Of a stretch of 64,000 nt of DNA, positions 33,833 to 42,833 are shown one piece after another. How positions within the stretch are numbered: position 1 is the stretch's first letter; every line of letters begins with the position of its first letter. The notes under the pieces were generated by a model, which saw nothing but the letters and a program-made list of their open reading frames with translations, did no database searches and was not told the origin of the DNA. Position numbers and translations under genes: made by a program. This stretch comes from Ardenticatenaceae bacterium (lineage in GTDB: Bacteria; Chloroflexota; Anaerolineae; Promineifilales; Promineifilaceae): the NCBI GenBank assembly GCA_020634215.1, contig JACKCD010000026.1, positions 1 through 64,000 of the forward strand, in the 5' to 3' direction.

Positions 33833-35863
33833 CTACCCATCGCGGGCACAGCGAAAACCAACCGAAGAACTGCGAAAAGTTGGCTCGATGGCGTTGCGGT
33901 TGGCCGTGCGTAGTCGGTCGCTGCCAATGTTAAACGGCCATGCCCCACCGCGCACCACGCGGGTTAGCCCTTCATCTGGCCCCTGCGGGTTTTGCCGAGG
34001 GCTGTTTTGGTAATAATTTTCCCCATACCAATCATTGACCCATTCCCACATGCTGCCAGCCATGCCCAAAATGCCAAAGGGACTGGCTCCGTCTGGCAGG
34101 GCATCTACGGGCTTGAGGTTGTCGTAATTTTCGCTTTGAAAAACGGCCAAGGATGGGGCGGGGGGGAAGTTGCCCCACGGGTAAATACGGCCATCGTCGC
34201 CGCGAGCAGCGTATTCCCATTCGGCTTCGGTGGGCAGGCGGCCGCCCACGTATTGACAGTAGGCTCTGGCTCCATACCAACTGACGTGGTTGATGGGGTA
34301 GTTGGCGTAGCCAGGAACGGCCGTATATTGTCCCGTGCCATCGCCGAAATCTTGCAGCACCAGGTAGCTGCTTTCTCCGGCCAGTTCGCGGGGCGAGGCG
34401 CAGTCTACGCCGTCACAGGCACGCTCATAGCCGCCAATGGCGTTGAGAAAAGCGGCGTATTGGCTCACCGAGATTTCGTATTTATCCATAAAGTAGCTGC
34501 TGAGAGCCACTTCATGCTGCGGCAGTTCATCGGGCACGGTGAGAAATTCGCCCGACGGTGATCCCATGAGAAAGGTTGCGGCGGCGATTTTGACCATTAA
34601 CATGCCGTCAATTTCCCGATGCAGTACGTTGTCTATGACGTGGGGGGTGGCGGTGGCGGTGGGGGTGGCACTGGGAGTGGCTGTCCAGATGATGATGCTG
34701 GTTGGCTGCGGGGTGTATGTGGGCAATGGGGTGCTGGTGGGTGGCGGGGTGCTGGTGGGCAGTGGCGTGCCGGTGATGATGATGGGGGAGGCGATGGGGT
34801 TGGGGGTGGCGGTGCGTAGGCCAACTGCTGCGAGAAGTTGGCTGGGTTCGGCGATAAACAGGGTGGAGATGAGCAGGGTGAGAAGGCAGAGGGTGGTGAA
34901 AATGGCGGTGGCAAAAACGGCCGTTCTTGCCCGCGTGCCACTTTTTTTTGCTGCACGACGAACTGTGCGCTGCCCCGATCGTTCGGGACTGATGCTGTAG
35001 GCGGGAAGCTGGGGCAGCGCAGCTTGAAAATTTGCGTTGTGGAGCGTCCCTTTTTTGACCTGGATCACATCGGCCACGGTCACTTGCCCCAGATTACGCA
35101 GTTGGTACCGTTCGTAGAGGGCGTGACACAGAAGCTGAATGTCGTAGGGGTGCCCTTGAGTGATCTGGTAAATATAATCCACGACATCTTTCACCACTGT
35201 GTAGCTGACAGGATAGCGGATTAGATGGGAAGCATTTTCGTAGCTAAGAGGGGGGATAAAGTGGTGGGCGTTGCAGCCAAGTTGGAGCAGGGCATCTAGC
35301 GGTGGCTGGACGTTGCTGTGGCTGAGGGTACAGATGATTTGCCCTTTGCGGACTTTGTGGAGGCTGTGATAAAGCTGGCTGCTGATGCTGTCTGGCAAAT
35401 TGGGGGCAGAGAGGAGGGCATCTATGTTGTCGCACAGGAGCAGTGGGGTTTTATCTAGGTCGCTATGCTGGAGGGGCGCAATGAAGGCCTGGTCAAAGGC
35501 TTTGAAGGGGTCGGCAATAAATTGGTCTTGGTCGGGTGGGGAGAGGTGGATGTGGTAATCCTGGAGTTGGTTAACGGCCGTTTGCACTAGATCATACAAA
35601 AAAACGGCCGAACTATCGGTGTTGAGGGTGGTCAGATCAACGTAGAGGGGCAGCAGCGAAGGCTGAAGCGGTTTGTCCAGCAGATGGAGCAGCAACGAAC
35701 TTTTGCCAATGCGGGGTGGGCCGTAGAGGAGAATCACCCCGTCTGGGTCGGCGAGATGTTCGGCTAACCAGGTGAGAAGGGTGGTTGACTCGACAAATAA
35801 ACGGCCGTTGCCCGCCGGTGTCGAGAAGCTATAAGGATTCTCCGTAATCGTTTGATCTAGCAT
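33833..35863 (-). CDS. Membrane protein with ATPase domain and SUMF1/FGE-like domain
   Basis: The 676-residue protein begins with an AAA/STAND-type ATPase: Walker A LLYGPPRIGKSSLLLHLL near residue 48 and Walker B-like PLLLCDNIDALL. A transmembrane helix follows at about 310 (ATAIFTTLCLLTLLISTLF), then a Thr/Pro linker and a formylglycine-generating-enzyme-like domain (TFLMGSP, HVSWYGARAYCQYVGGRLPT, EAEWEYAARG, VVRGGAWPF). The C-terminal Cys pair of true FGE is absent, so the domain is probably a binding module. Topology suggests a cytoplasmic ATPase linked to an outside sensor. Confidence 0.8.
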   Translation of the reverse strand: MLDQTITENPYSFSTPAGNGRLFVESTTLLTWLAEHLADPDGVILLYGPPRIGKSSLLLHLLDKPLQPSLLPLYVDLTTLNTDSSAVFLYDLVQTAVNQLQDYHIHLSPPDQDQFIADPFKAFDQAFIAPLQHSDLDKTPLLLCDNIDALLSAPNLPDSISSQLYHSLHKVRKGQIICTLSHSNVQPPLDALLQLGCNAHHFIPPLSYENASHLIRYPVSYTVVKDVVDYIYQITQGHPYDIQLLCHALYERYQLRNLGQVTVADVIQVKKGTLHNANFQAALPQLPAYSISPERSGQRTVRRAAKKSGTRARTAVFATAIFTTLCLLTLLISTLFIAEPSQLLAAVGLRTATPNPIASPIIITGTPLPTSTPPPTSTPLPTYTPQPTSIIIWTATPSATPTATATPHVIDNVLHREIDGMLMVKIAAATFLMGSPSGEFLTVPDELPQHEVALSSYFMDKYEISVSQYAAFLNAIGGYERACDGVDCASPRELAGESSYLVLQDFGDGTGQYTAVPGYANYPINHVSWYGARAYCQYVGGRLPTEAEWEYAARGDDGRIYPWGNFPPAPSLAVFQSENYDNLKPVDALPDGASPFGILGMAGSMWEWVNDWYGENYYQNSPRQNPQGPDEGLTRVVRGGAWPFNIGSDRLRTANRNAIEPTFRSSSVGFRCARDG

Positions 35864-36042
35864 ACAACTCCCAGGTAGACGAAAACCCAAGTATAACGGG
35901 GCTACCTGCTGGGCACAATTTTATGCCAGAAATGGCGTTGTGCGTATGGGAAATCAGATTGGCTCAATCTCGCAGCTTGAACCAATCCAATATCCAAAAC
36001 ATGATCTGAAAGTCTGCTTAATTCGCTCTTGGTTCCCTCTGG

Positions 36043-37467
36043 TTAGGCAAAAACCGGCGGCGTACGCTGCGCCCACGGCTGGGCTTCCTCAAGCTGTGCC
36101 GCCAGCCGGAACAGCGTGGCTTCGTCGCCAAACCGCCCCATGAAGTGTACGCCAACAGGCAAGCCTGATTCTGTCCAATGCAGTGGCAGCGACATGGCCG
36201 GTTGGCCGGTGGCGTTGGCAATGGGGGTGAACGGGACAAAGGCGATGGCGCGTTCCATGCCGCTGAGGGGGTTGCCGGGCTGCGGGTCAAATTGCCCCAG
36301 CAGCAGCGGCGGCTCGGCAACAACGGGGGTAAGCCACAGGTCGTAGCGGTCAAAGAAGGAGGCAATTTGCCGGCTGATAAGCTGCAACGACTGCACCGCC
36401 AACAAATAATCCGCCGCCGTTAGCCGTTCCCCCTGTTCATACATCGCCCAGGTCAGCGGTTCGTATTGGGCTGGGTTGGGAGGCTGGCGGGTGAGCAGGC
36501 CAATGCCCTTGACGGTCCAGGCGCACCCAGCCGCCCATAAAGCCAGAAAAGCATCATTGAAGCGGGTGGCATCAAAGACGGGGACGGCTTCTTCGACGTG
36601 GTGGCCGAGGTTGGCGCACAGTTGGGCGGTGTGGCGAACGGCCGTTACACACGCCTCATCAATTTTCACCCCGCTTGGGGCGACGGTGCTAAAGCCAATG
36701 CGAAGCTGGCCGGGCGGAGTGGTGGTTTCGGCCAGAAACGGCCGTTGTTGCGGCGGTGCCCAATACGGGTCGCCCGCGCTGGGGCCGCTGATGATGTCTA
36801 AAAAGGCGGCACTGTCACGCACCGAACGGCTGACGCAGCCGCTGGTGGAGAGACCGCTCATCACGTCGCCGTTGCTGGGGCCGGCTGGAACCCGCCCCCG
36901 CGTAGGTTTCAGGCCAAACAGCCCGCAACACGCCGCCGGAATGCGAATGGAGCCGCCGCCGTCGCTGGCGTGAGCCACCGGCACCATGCCTGCCGCCACT
37001 GCCGCCGCCGCGCCGCCGCTGGAGCCGCCCGGTGAACGGCCGATGTCCCACGGGTTGCGGCATGTTCCCAAAAAGGTAGGTTCGGTAGTGGGCAGCAGCC
37101 CAAATTCGGGCGTATTGGTTTTGCCCAGCGCGATTAGGCCAGCGGCGTTGGCGCGTTCCACCAGGGTTGCGTTTGTGGTGGGGACAAAGTTTGCCAGTGC
37201 TGCCGAGCCGCCTGTTAGCCGCACCCCTTTGTAGGCGATGCCCAAATCTTTGAGCAAGAATGGCACACCGCTGAGGGGGCTGACGTTGGGATTGGTTTGA
37301 TCTGCAGTTTGCGCCTGGTCAAACATCTCGGTGACAATGGCGTTTAGCTGGGGATTGGTGGCTTCGATGCGCCGAACGGCCGTTTCCACCAGCTCCAATG
37401 CCGTAATCTCGCCGCGCTGCACCAGTGCAGCTTGGGCGATTCCATCTAATGTTGCGAACTCATCCAT
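36043..37467 (-). CDS. Amidase signature family enzyme
   Basis: A GatA/amidase-like enzyme of 474 aa with the Ser-cisSer-Lys triad visible: Lys in GVPFLLKDLGIAYKG and the two Ser in GRSPGGSSGGAAAAVAAGMV. The C-terminal FVPFTPIANATGQPAMSLP is typical. It hydrolyses amide bonds. No gatB or gatC is adjacent, so a general amidase is more likely than the aminoacyl-tRNA amidotransferase subunit. Confidence 0.9.
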   Translation of the reverse strand: MDEFATLDGIAQAALVQRGEITALELVETAVRRIEATNPQLNAIVTEMFDQAQTADQTNPNVSPLSGVPFLLKDLGIAYKGVRLTGGSAALANFVPTTNATLVERANAAGLIALGKTNTPEFGLLPTTEPTFLGTCRNPWDIGRSPGGSSGGAAAAVAAGMVPVAHASDGGGSIRIPAACCGLFGLKPTRGRVPAGPSNGDVMSGLSTSGCVSRSVRDSAAFLDIISGPSAGDPYWAPPQQRPFLAETTTPPGQLRIGFSTVAPSGVKIDEACVTAVRHTAQLCANLGHHVEEAVPVFDATRFNDAFLALWAAGCAWTVKGIGLLTRQPPNPAQYEPLTWAMYEQGERLTAADYLLAVQSLQLISRQIASFFDRYDLWLTPVVAEPPLLLGQFDPQPGNPLSGMERAIAFVPFTPIANATGQPAMSLPLHWTESGLPVGVHFMGRFGDEATLFRLAAQLEEAQPWAQRTPPVFA

Positions 37468-37514
37468 GTGTTGCCTGCCTTTGTTACTGCAATGGTATCC
37501 TGTTTTTGCCTAAA

Positions 37515-37549
37515 TAAAAAAAGCCCGGCAGCAACTCGCTGCCAGGCTT
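37515..37549 (-). terminator. Intrinsic terminator of mscL
   Basis: On the minus strand GCCTGGCAGC pairs with GCTGCCGGGC (one G·U pair), followed by seven T residues. The wobble works only on this strand, which supports the direction. Confidence 0.88.
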
Positions 37550-37577
37550 CTCGCTAACTGTACGAAATTGTAAAAGT

Positions 37578-37958
37578 TTACCGCGCTTGCCGCTTTAGCA
37601 GATCGCGGATTTCGGTGAGCAGCTTTTCTTCGGCCGAGGGTGCGGGCGGAGCGGCGGGGGCAGCTTCTTCTTGCTTTTCCATCTTCTTGATGGTGCGAAC
37701 CAGCATGAAGATAACCCAAGCGATTACTAGGAAGTTGACAATTGCCTGAATAAAGTTGCCATATGTTAAGGTGGCACTTCCCACCTGTAGCACCATTTCC
37801 GTAAAATTGATGCCACCCAGGATGATGCCAATGAGGGGCATGAGGATGTCGTTGACCAAGGAGGTCACGATGGCACCAAATGCGCCGCCGATAATGACTG
37901 CCACGGCCAAGTCCATGACGTTGCCACGCTTAATGAAATCGCCAAACTCTTTTAACAT
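37578..37958 (-). CDS. mscL: Large-conductance mechanosensitive channel
   Basis: MscL opens under membrane tension to relieve osmotic downshock. The 126-residue protein shows FIKRGNVMDLAVAVIIGGAF (N-terminal amphipathic helix and pore TM1), DILMPLIG, TM2 around FIQAIVNFLVIAWVIFML, and the cytoplasmic helix ending EEKLLTEIRDLLKRQ. Start ATG 37958 has AGGAGAACC upstream. The gene is monocistronic with its own terminator. Confidence 0.96.
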   Translation of the reverse strand: MLKEFGDFIKRGNVMDLAVAVIIGGAFGAIVTSLVNDILMPLIGIILGGINFTEMVLQVGSATLTYGNFIQAIVNFLVIAWVIFMLVRTIKKMEKQEEAAPAAPPAPSAEEKLLTEIRDLLKRQAR

Positions 37959-38048
37959 GTACGGTTCTCCTGTTCCTGCCAATAAATAATGGTACTATGG
38001 TACCAATTTTGTGTGATTTGACAATTAGACGCTGAGAACAGAAGTTGG

Positions 38049-39347
38049 TCACAAATTGGTGACGGGAATAAATTGTTCGCGGCCGGGGCCGACGGAGATG
38101 TGGGAAACGGGAACGGCCGTTTGTTCCACAATAAACTCCACATAGCGACGGGCGTTGGCGGGCAGGTCGGCCAGTTGGCGTACCTGCATAATGTCTTCGT
38201 CCCAGCCCGGCAGCGTTTCGTAGATTGGCTGGCACTGCGCTACTTCTTCCAGGCTGCTGGGCAAATAATTAATGCGTTGGCCGTGCAGGTCATAGGCCAC
38301 ACAGACCGGGATTTCGGCGATGCCGCTGAGGATGTCGAGTTTGGTGACGACAAATTCGGTGAGGCTGTTGACGCGGCGGGCGTGGTGGAGGATGTTGAGG
38401 TCGAGCCAGCCAACGCGGCGCGGCCGGCCGGTGGTCGTACCATACTCATCCCAGGGGTTGGCCCCCGTGCCGCGCAGCCGCATGGCTAGTTCACCATCCA
38501 GTTCGGTGGTAAAGGGGCCGCTGCCCACGCGGCTGCTAAATGCTTTGGCGACACCGATGATGCGCCCGACGTTTTTGGGGCCAACACCCAGTCCGGTAAG
38601 TGCCCCGCCAGCGGTGGGGGCGGAGCTGGTGACGAAGGGGTAGGTGCCGTGGTCAATGTCGAGCAGTGTTCCCTGGGCACCTTCGGCAAGGACAGAACGG
38701 CCGTTTTGCAGGGCCTCGTCCAGCATCAGGCTGCATTCCACCAGGTGGGGAGCCAGTTGTTGGGCATAGTTTGCATAATCGGCAGAAACGGCCGTTGCGT
38801 CCAGCGGTTCCTCACCATACAGTTCAGTTAGCACTCGGTTTTTCTCGTTGATGTGGGCATAAATCGCCTCTGCCAACTCTTCCGGCTTGTCCAGCAGCCC
38901 GGCACGCAGCCCGGAACGCGCCACTTTGTCGGTGTAGGCGGGGCCAATTCCTCGCTGCGTGGTGCCAATGGCTCCCGCGCCCAGCTCTTTTTCCTTCGCT
39001 TTGTCCAGGGCAATGTGGGCTGGGGTAATTAAGTGTGCCTTGCGGCTGATCTTGAGCCGCTGGGGGCTAACATCCACGCCACGCTGCTTTAGTTCCGTCA
39101 TTTCACGCAGCATGACGGCTGGGTTCACCACCACGCCGCTGCCAATTAGACAAGTAACGCCGGGGTGGATGACACCGGAAGGAATAAGATGGAGCTTAAA
39201 GACTTCTCCAGCAATCGTAATGGTGTGACCGGCATTGTCGCCGCCGCTGAAGCGGGCAATGATGTCGGCTTGGGCGGCCAGCAGATCGGTGATGTGGCCT
39301 TTGCCTTCATCCCCCCATTGGGTGCCAATAATCATATCGAGTGGCAT
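38049..39347 (-). CDS. purA: Adenylosuccinate synthetase
   Basis: PurA joins IMP and aspartate using GTP in AMP synthesis. It begins with the GTP-binding loop MIIGTQWGDEGKGHITDLL and has FSGGDNAGHT (catalytic His), QRGIGPAYTDK, LAEGAQGTLLDIDHGTYPFV and TTTGRPRRVGWLDL. Length (432 aa) is normal. The start is ATG 39347, preceded by AAGGAGAAA. Confidence 0.97.
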   Translation of the reverse strand: MPLDMIIGTQWGDEGKGHITDLLAAQADIIARFSGGDNAGHTITIAGEVFKLHLIPSGVIHPGVTCLIGSGVVVNPAVMLREMTELKQRGVDVSPQRLKISRKAHLITPAHIALDKAKEKELGAGAIGTTQRGIGPAYTDKVARSGLRAGLLDKPEELAEAIYAHINEKNRVLTELYGEEPLDATAVSADYANYAQQLAPHLVECSLMLDEALQNGRSVLAEGAQGTLLDIDHGTYPFVTSSAPTAGGALTGLGVGPKNVGRIIGVAKAFSSRVGSGPFTTELDGELAMRLRGTGANPWDEYGTTTGRPRRVGWLDLNILHHARRVNSLTEFVVTKLDILSGIAEIPVCVAYDLHGQRINYLPSSLEEVAQCQPIYETLPGWDEDIMQVRQLADLPANARRYVEFIVEQTAVPVSHISVGPGREQFIPVTNL

Positions 39348-39365
39348 GTTTTTCTCCTTCGAAAA

Positions 39366-39401
39366 TGGGACACGGACGAACACGGACGAACACGGACAAA
39401 T
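39366..39401. repeat. ACACGGACGA tandem units upstream of purA
   Basis: Three tandem ACACGGACGA-like units lie 20 bases upstream of purA. Similar CCGTGTCCTTCCGCGT units, inverted, are at 51349. The rest of the gap 39402–39688 contains no gene, only a possible promoter. Confidence 0.6.
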
Positions 39402-39579
39402 CTGCGAAATCTTTGATTTTTATTTATCGTGGTGCGCCACGGCTCAGGCTGTCTCCTCATTGTTACATTTCTATCCTGTTGGCACATATGCCTGTGCCAA
39501 ACCAACAAGCAAGTATACCAAAAACTGCCCCTTCCCCCATTAGATGATGAATTGGTTCTGTGAAAAAAGCGTTGTAATG

Positions 39580-39606
39580 TTGACTTTAACAAATCTTGGA
39601 TATAGT
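39580..39606 (+). promoter_or_regulatory. Possible sigma-70-type promoter of the histidine kinase gene
   Basis: TTGACT at 39580 and TATAGT at 39601 are separated by 15 bases, slightly short for a sigma-70-type promoter, and lie 83 bases before the gene. A dyad (TAGTAC…GTACT, overlapping CTAG units) follows directly. Confidence 0.3.
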
Positions 39607-39688
39607 ACTAGGGGGCTAGTACTGCGGTATTGGTATATATAGCTTTGGCAAACTTGACTATGAACGAGAGTGTTCAAGGGGAAGTTTT

Positions 39689-42343
39689 ATGCAAACAGTG
39701 GCACAGGGTAGGCTGTCTAAGGTGCGCTTGGTAGCGCATTCGTTTAAATTCAACCGTTTGCAACGGCTGCCAATTCCGTGGTTGTTGCTGCTTTTGTCGT
39801 TGGTTGTCACCGTTTTTGTTTGGCGGCAAGAGCAACAATTGCTGCAAACGCGCATTCAGACACGCTTACGTCAAGAGATTGCCTATACAAACCAGGCACT
39901 GGAAAATGAGTTTGCTTATTCACAAGAGGCACTTTACAGTGCTCGCAGCTTTTTGGTGGCGAATGATGGCGTGACGCTGGCAATGTGGCAGCGTTATGTT
40001 GAATCCCTTGATTTGGCAGCACGGTATCCAGGTTTGGTCGAACTGGGGTATGTGGCGTATGTGCCGGAGGCGGATCTGCCGGGTTTTGTGGAGACGCTGC
40101 GCCAAAGTGCAGGGGGGGCGGCACCACACGTAGCAACTGGTCAGTCGGATTATTTGATTACGCAATTTGTATATGCCCAGGAGGCGGAGCAGTTGGCGGT
40201 GGGGCAGGATTTGGGGGCAGATTTTGCGCTGCGGTCGGTGGCGGAACGGGCACGGGATTTGGGTGAGGTGATGATTAGCCGGAAGGTGGAGTTGGCGGGG
40301 TTGGAAACGGCCGTTAATCCCATACAGCGAGCGGGTGTTTTCCTGTTTTTGCCGGTATATGGTGAGCAAGAAACGGCCGTTCAAGGCTGGGTTTACGCCA
40401 CTGTCAGCACCCAGGCATTGCTGGAAGACGTTCTGGGTTTTCTCGATGCTGGCCTGCATGTAGAGATGTACGATGGCACCGCCATAGAGCCAGAAACGGT
40501 TTTATTTGACCACTCGCTTTTGCACACCCATGCCCCTGAAGATTTAACTTTCCGTGAAACACAGCTTGTCAACTTAAACGGCCGTGTTTGGACACTCAGC
40601 TTTAGCACCCTGCCCGCCTTCAACCTCAGCATTGACGAAACCCAGCCCATGATGGTTCTCATCACGGGCATGATTTTTAGTCTGTTTATCTTTGGTCTCA
40701 CCTGGACCGTGTTCACTGCCCGTGAGCGTGCCCTCATCCTGGCTGAAGCCATGACCTCGACCCTGCGGGAAAACGAAGAGCGATATCGTACCCTGGTTGA
40801 AAACGCCCCCGAAGCCATTGTGGTGCTGGATGTCAATGAAAGCTTGATTGAGGATGTGAACGAAAACGCCGTTCACCTCTTTGGCCTTAGCCGCAAGCAT
40901 TTGCTACGCACCAGTTTGGCCGCCCTCAGCCCCGCATCGCAACCCGACGGCCAGCCATCGCTGCCGTTGATGGCCGATAAGCTGGCGCAGGCACTTTCCG
41001 GCCACCGCGTTGAATTTGAATGGGTTTATTTGAATGCCCACGGCGATGAAATCTTGTGTGACGTGCGCTTTGTCCGGCTGCCCTCCAAGTCGCGTAACCT
41101 GGTGCGAGGCAGCATTACTGATATTACCGAACGGGAGCGGACCAAAAAGGCGATGGAGCAGGCGCAGAAGCTGGAAAGTTTAGGGGTGTTGGCGGGTGGT
41201 GTGGCGCACGATTTTAACAATTTGCTGGTTGCCATGCTGGGTCATACCTCGCTGGCGATGATGCGTTTGCCTGCCAGTAACCCGGCTCATGACCACATTG
41301 CCCAAGCGGTGAAGGCGGCCGAGCGAGCGGCCGATTTGACACAGCAGATGCTGGCCTACTCCGGGCGGGGTCATTTTCGGATGCAGCCGATTGCTCTCAA
41401 TACGCTGTTGGATGAAAACCTCCACCTCTTTACCTCGGCCATCCCCAAAAATATTACGCTGCAAAAACAGCTTGCCCACGACTTGCCCCGCGTGGATGCT
41501 GACCTGGGGCAGATGCAGCAGGTGGTGATGAACCTGATTTTGAATGGCGCTGATGCCATTGGGCAGAAGCAGGGCGTGGTAAAGATTACAACGATGATCT
41601 ATGAGCTGGAGAGCGGCGATAAAGAGTTCTCGCAGCTTAACTACACGCTGAAGCCTGGCCGCTATATTCGGCTTGACGTGGCGGACAACGGATGTGGCAT
41701 GGACGAACAAACGCTGTCCAAGATTTTTGACCCGTTTTTCACCACCAAGCAAACCGGGCGTGGTTTGGGGCTGGCGGCTGTACAAGGGATTGTGCGGGGT
41801 CACAAGGGTGGGCTGCATGTTTCCAGCAAGCCGGGCGAGGGGACGACCTTTAGCTTGATGCTGCCAGTGAGCAAAAGTGAATTGGATGAGGTTATGCAAC
41901 CACTTGCGCTGCAAGATGTAGATATTCCGGCCAATTGTTTGGTGCTGGTAATTGATGATGAAGCCTCGGTACGTAATATTGTGACCGATATTTTGGAGAT
42001 GGACGGCATTCGCACGATGGTAGCCCCCAATGGCGAAATTGGTATTGAATTGTATGAGAAGTATCAGGATGATATTGATCTGGTGCTGCTCGATTTGTCT
42101 ATGCCGGGGCTAAATGGGCACGAAACGTTTATTCGGCTGCAGCGCATTAACCCCAAGGTTAATGTGGTATTGTCGTCGGGGTATGATGAGTCGGATGCGA
42201 CGGTGCAGTTTGTGGGGCATGGCCTGTCTGGGTTTATCCAGAAGCCGTATGAACCAGGTTATTTCTTGACGACGATTAAGGGGTATTTGGCGAATGTAAC
42301 CCACGAAGTGCCGCAGCATGAACTGGAAATGGCACTGTCATAG
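39689..42343 (+). CDS. Hybrid sensor histidine kinase with CHASE and receiver domains
   Basis: An 884-residue membrane sensor. TM1 lies near residues 29–50, then an extracytoplasmic CHASE domain (LARYPGLVELGYVAYVPEAD), TM2 near 320–342 and a PAS domain (YRTLVENAPEAIVVLDVN) near 365–480. The HisKA motif GGVAHDFNNLLVAMLGH has the phosphorylated His near 506, and the HATPase has DNGCGMDEQTLSKIFDPFFT and GRGLGLAAVQGIV. A C-terminal receiver ends the protein (VIDDEASVRN, LVLLDLSMPGLNG). CHASE domains sense small molecules outside the cell. No separate output regulator is adjacent. Confidence 0.95.
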   Translation: MQTVAQGRLSKVRLVAHSFKFNRLQRLPIPWLLLLLSLVVTVFVWRQEQQLLQTRIQTRLRQEIAYTNQALENEFAYSQEALYSARSFLVANDGVTLAMWQRYVESLDLAARYPGLVELGYVAYVPEADLPGFVETLRQSAGGAAPHVATGQSDYLITQFVYAQEAEQLAVGQDLGADFALRSVAERARDLGEVMISRKVELAGLETAVNPIQRAGVFLFLPVYGEQETAVQGWVYATVSTQALLEDVLGFLDAGLHVEMYDGTAIEPETVLFDHSLLHTHAPEDLTFRETQLVNLNGRVWTLSFSTLPAFNLSIDETQPMMVLITGMIFSLFIFGLTWTVFTARERALILAEAMTSTLRENEERYRTLVENAPEAIVVLDVNESLIEDVNENAVHLFGLSRKHLLRTSLAALSPASQPDGQPSLPLMADKLAQALSGHRVEFEWVYLNAHGDEILCDVRFVRLPSKSRNLVRGSITDITERERTKKAMEQAQKLESLGVLAGGVAHDFNNLLVAMLGHTSLAMMRLPASNPAHDHIAQAVKAAERAADLTQQMLAYSGRGHFRMQPIALNTLLDENLHLFTSAIPKNITLQKQLAHDLPRVDADLGQMQQVVMNLILNGADAIGQKQGVVKITTMIYELESGDKEFSQLNYTLKPGRYIRLDVADNGCGMDEQTLSKIFDPFFTTKQTGRGLGLAAVQGIVRGHKGGLHVSSKPGEGTTFSLMLPVSKSELDEVMQPLALQDVDIPANCLVLVIDDEASVRNIVTDILEMDGIRTMVAPNGEIGIELYEKYQDDIDLVLLDLSMPGLNGHETFIRLQRINPKVNVVLSSGYDESDATVQFVGHGLSGFIQKPYEPGYFLTTIKGYLANVTHEVPQHELEMALS

Positions 42344-42351
42344 GTAACATG

Positions 42352-42386
42352 AAAAAGGGGCTGTGGTTTTGCCACGGCCCCTTTTT
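42352..42386. terminator. Bidirectional terminator
   Basis: AAAAAGGGGC with TGTGG pairs with CCACG and GCCCCTTTTT around a 5-base loop. A-runs and T-runs flank both sides, and it separates the convergent kinase and Trm112-like genes. Confidence 0.9.
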
Positions 42387-42776
42387 TTATGCTTGGTTGA
42401 GTTTGCGCCAAAGGATGATGAGGGTGAGCGTGGTTAGGACGGCGGCCAGGATGGTGATGAGGGTTTTGGGGGAGGCGGCAATAACGATGTCGGAGCCGCC
42501 GGCCGACATGGGAACAGCAGCGGGTGGTGCGGGTGGGGGAACGGGAAGGTCAGAAACGGCCGTTTCCCGCCAGCGTCGCCCTTCTTCAATCAACATCACT
42601 GGGATACCGTCCCGAATGGGGTATTTGTACCCTGTTTCTGGGGAGACCAGCCAACTGTTGTGAACCAACTCCAAACGCCCTGGGTCGCCACCCTGCTCTT
42701 GGCTTTGCTGAATGGCATAGGGATCACGCAAAATTTCTAATAGTTCCGGACTAATGGGGAGCGCACTTTCGCTCAT
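42387..42776 (-). CDS. Membrane-anchored Trm112-like protein
   Basis: The first 70 residues repeat the pattern of the protein at 33472 (LLEILRDPYA, GRLELVHNSWLVSPETGYKY, RDGIPVMLIEEGRRW). Unlike that protein, it has no Cys in these positions. A Pro-rich linker leads to a C-terminal transmembrane helix (LITILAAVLTTLTLIILW). Loss of the Cys residues suggests it no longer binds zinc. It is followed downstream by cell-wall genes on the same strand. Confidence 0.72.
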   Translation of the reverse strand: MSESALPISPELLEILRDPYAIQQSQEQGGDPGRLELVHNSWLVSPETGYKYPIRDGIPVMLIEEGRRWRETAVSDLPVPPPAPPAAVPMSAGGSDIVIAASPKTLITILAAVLTTLTLIILWRKLNQA

Positions 42777-42833
42777 AATAATACAACTCCTTTACAGTAA
42801 GCAGGTAGCAAGTTCTGTTTGCCACTTGTTACA

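Noticed and set aside
34633..34956. Long Pro/Ser-rich and Gly-rich frames opposite the linker
   Set aside because: They mirror the Thr/Pro-rich linker of the ATPase–SUMF1 protein on the other strand and have no start signals.
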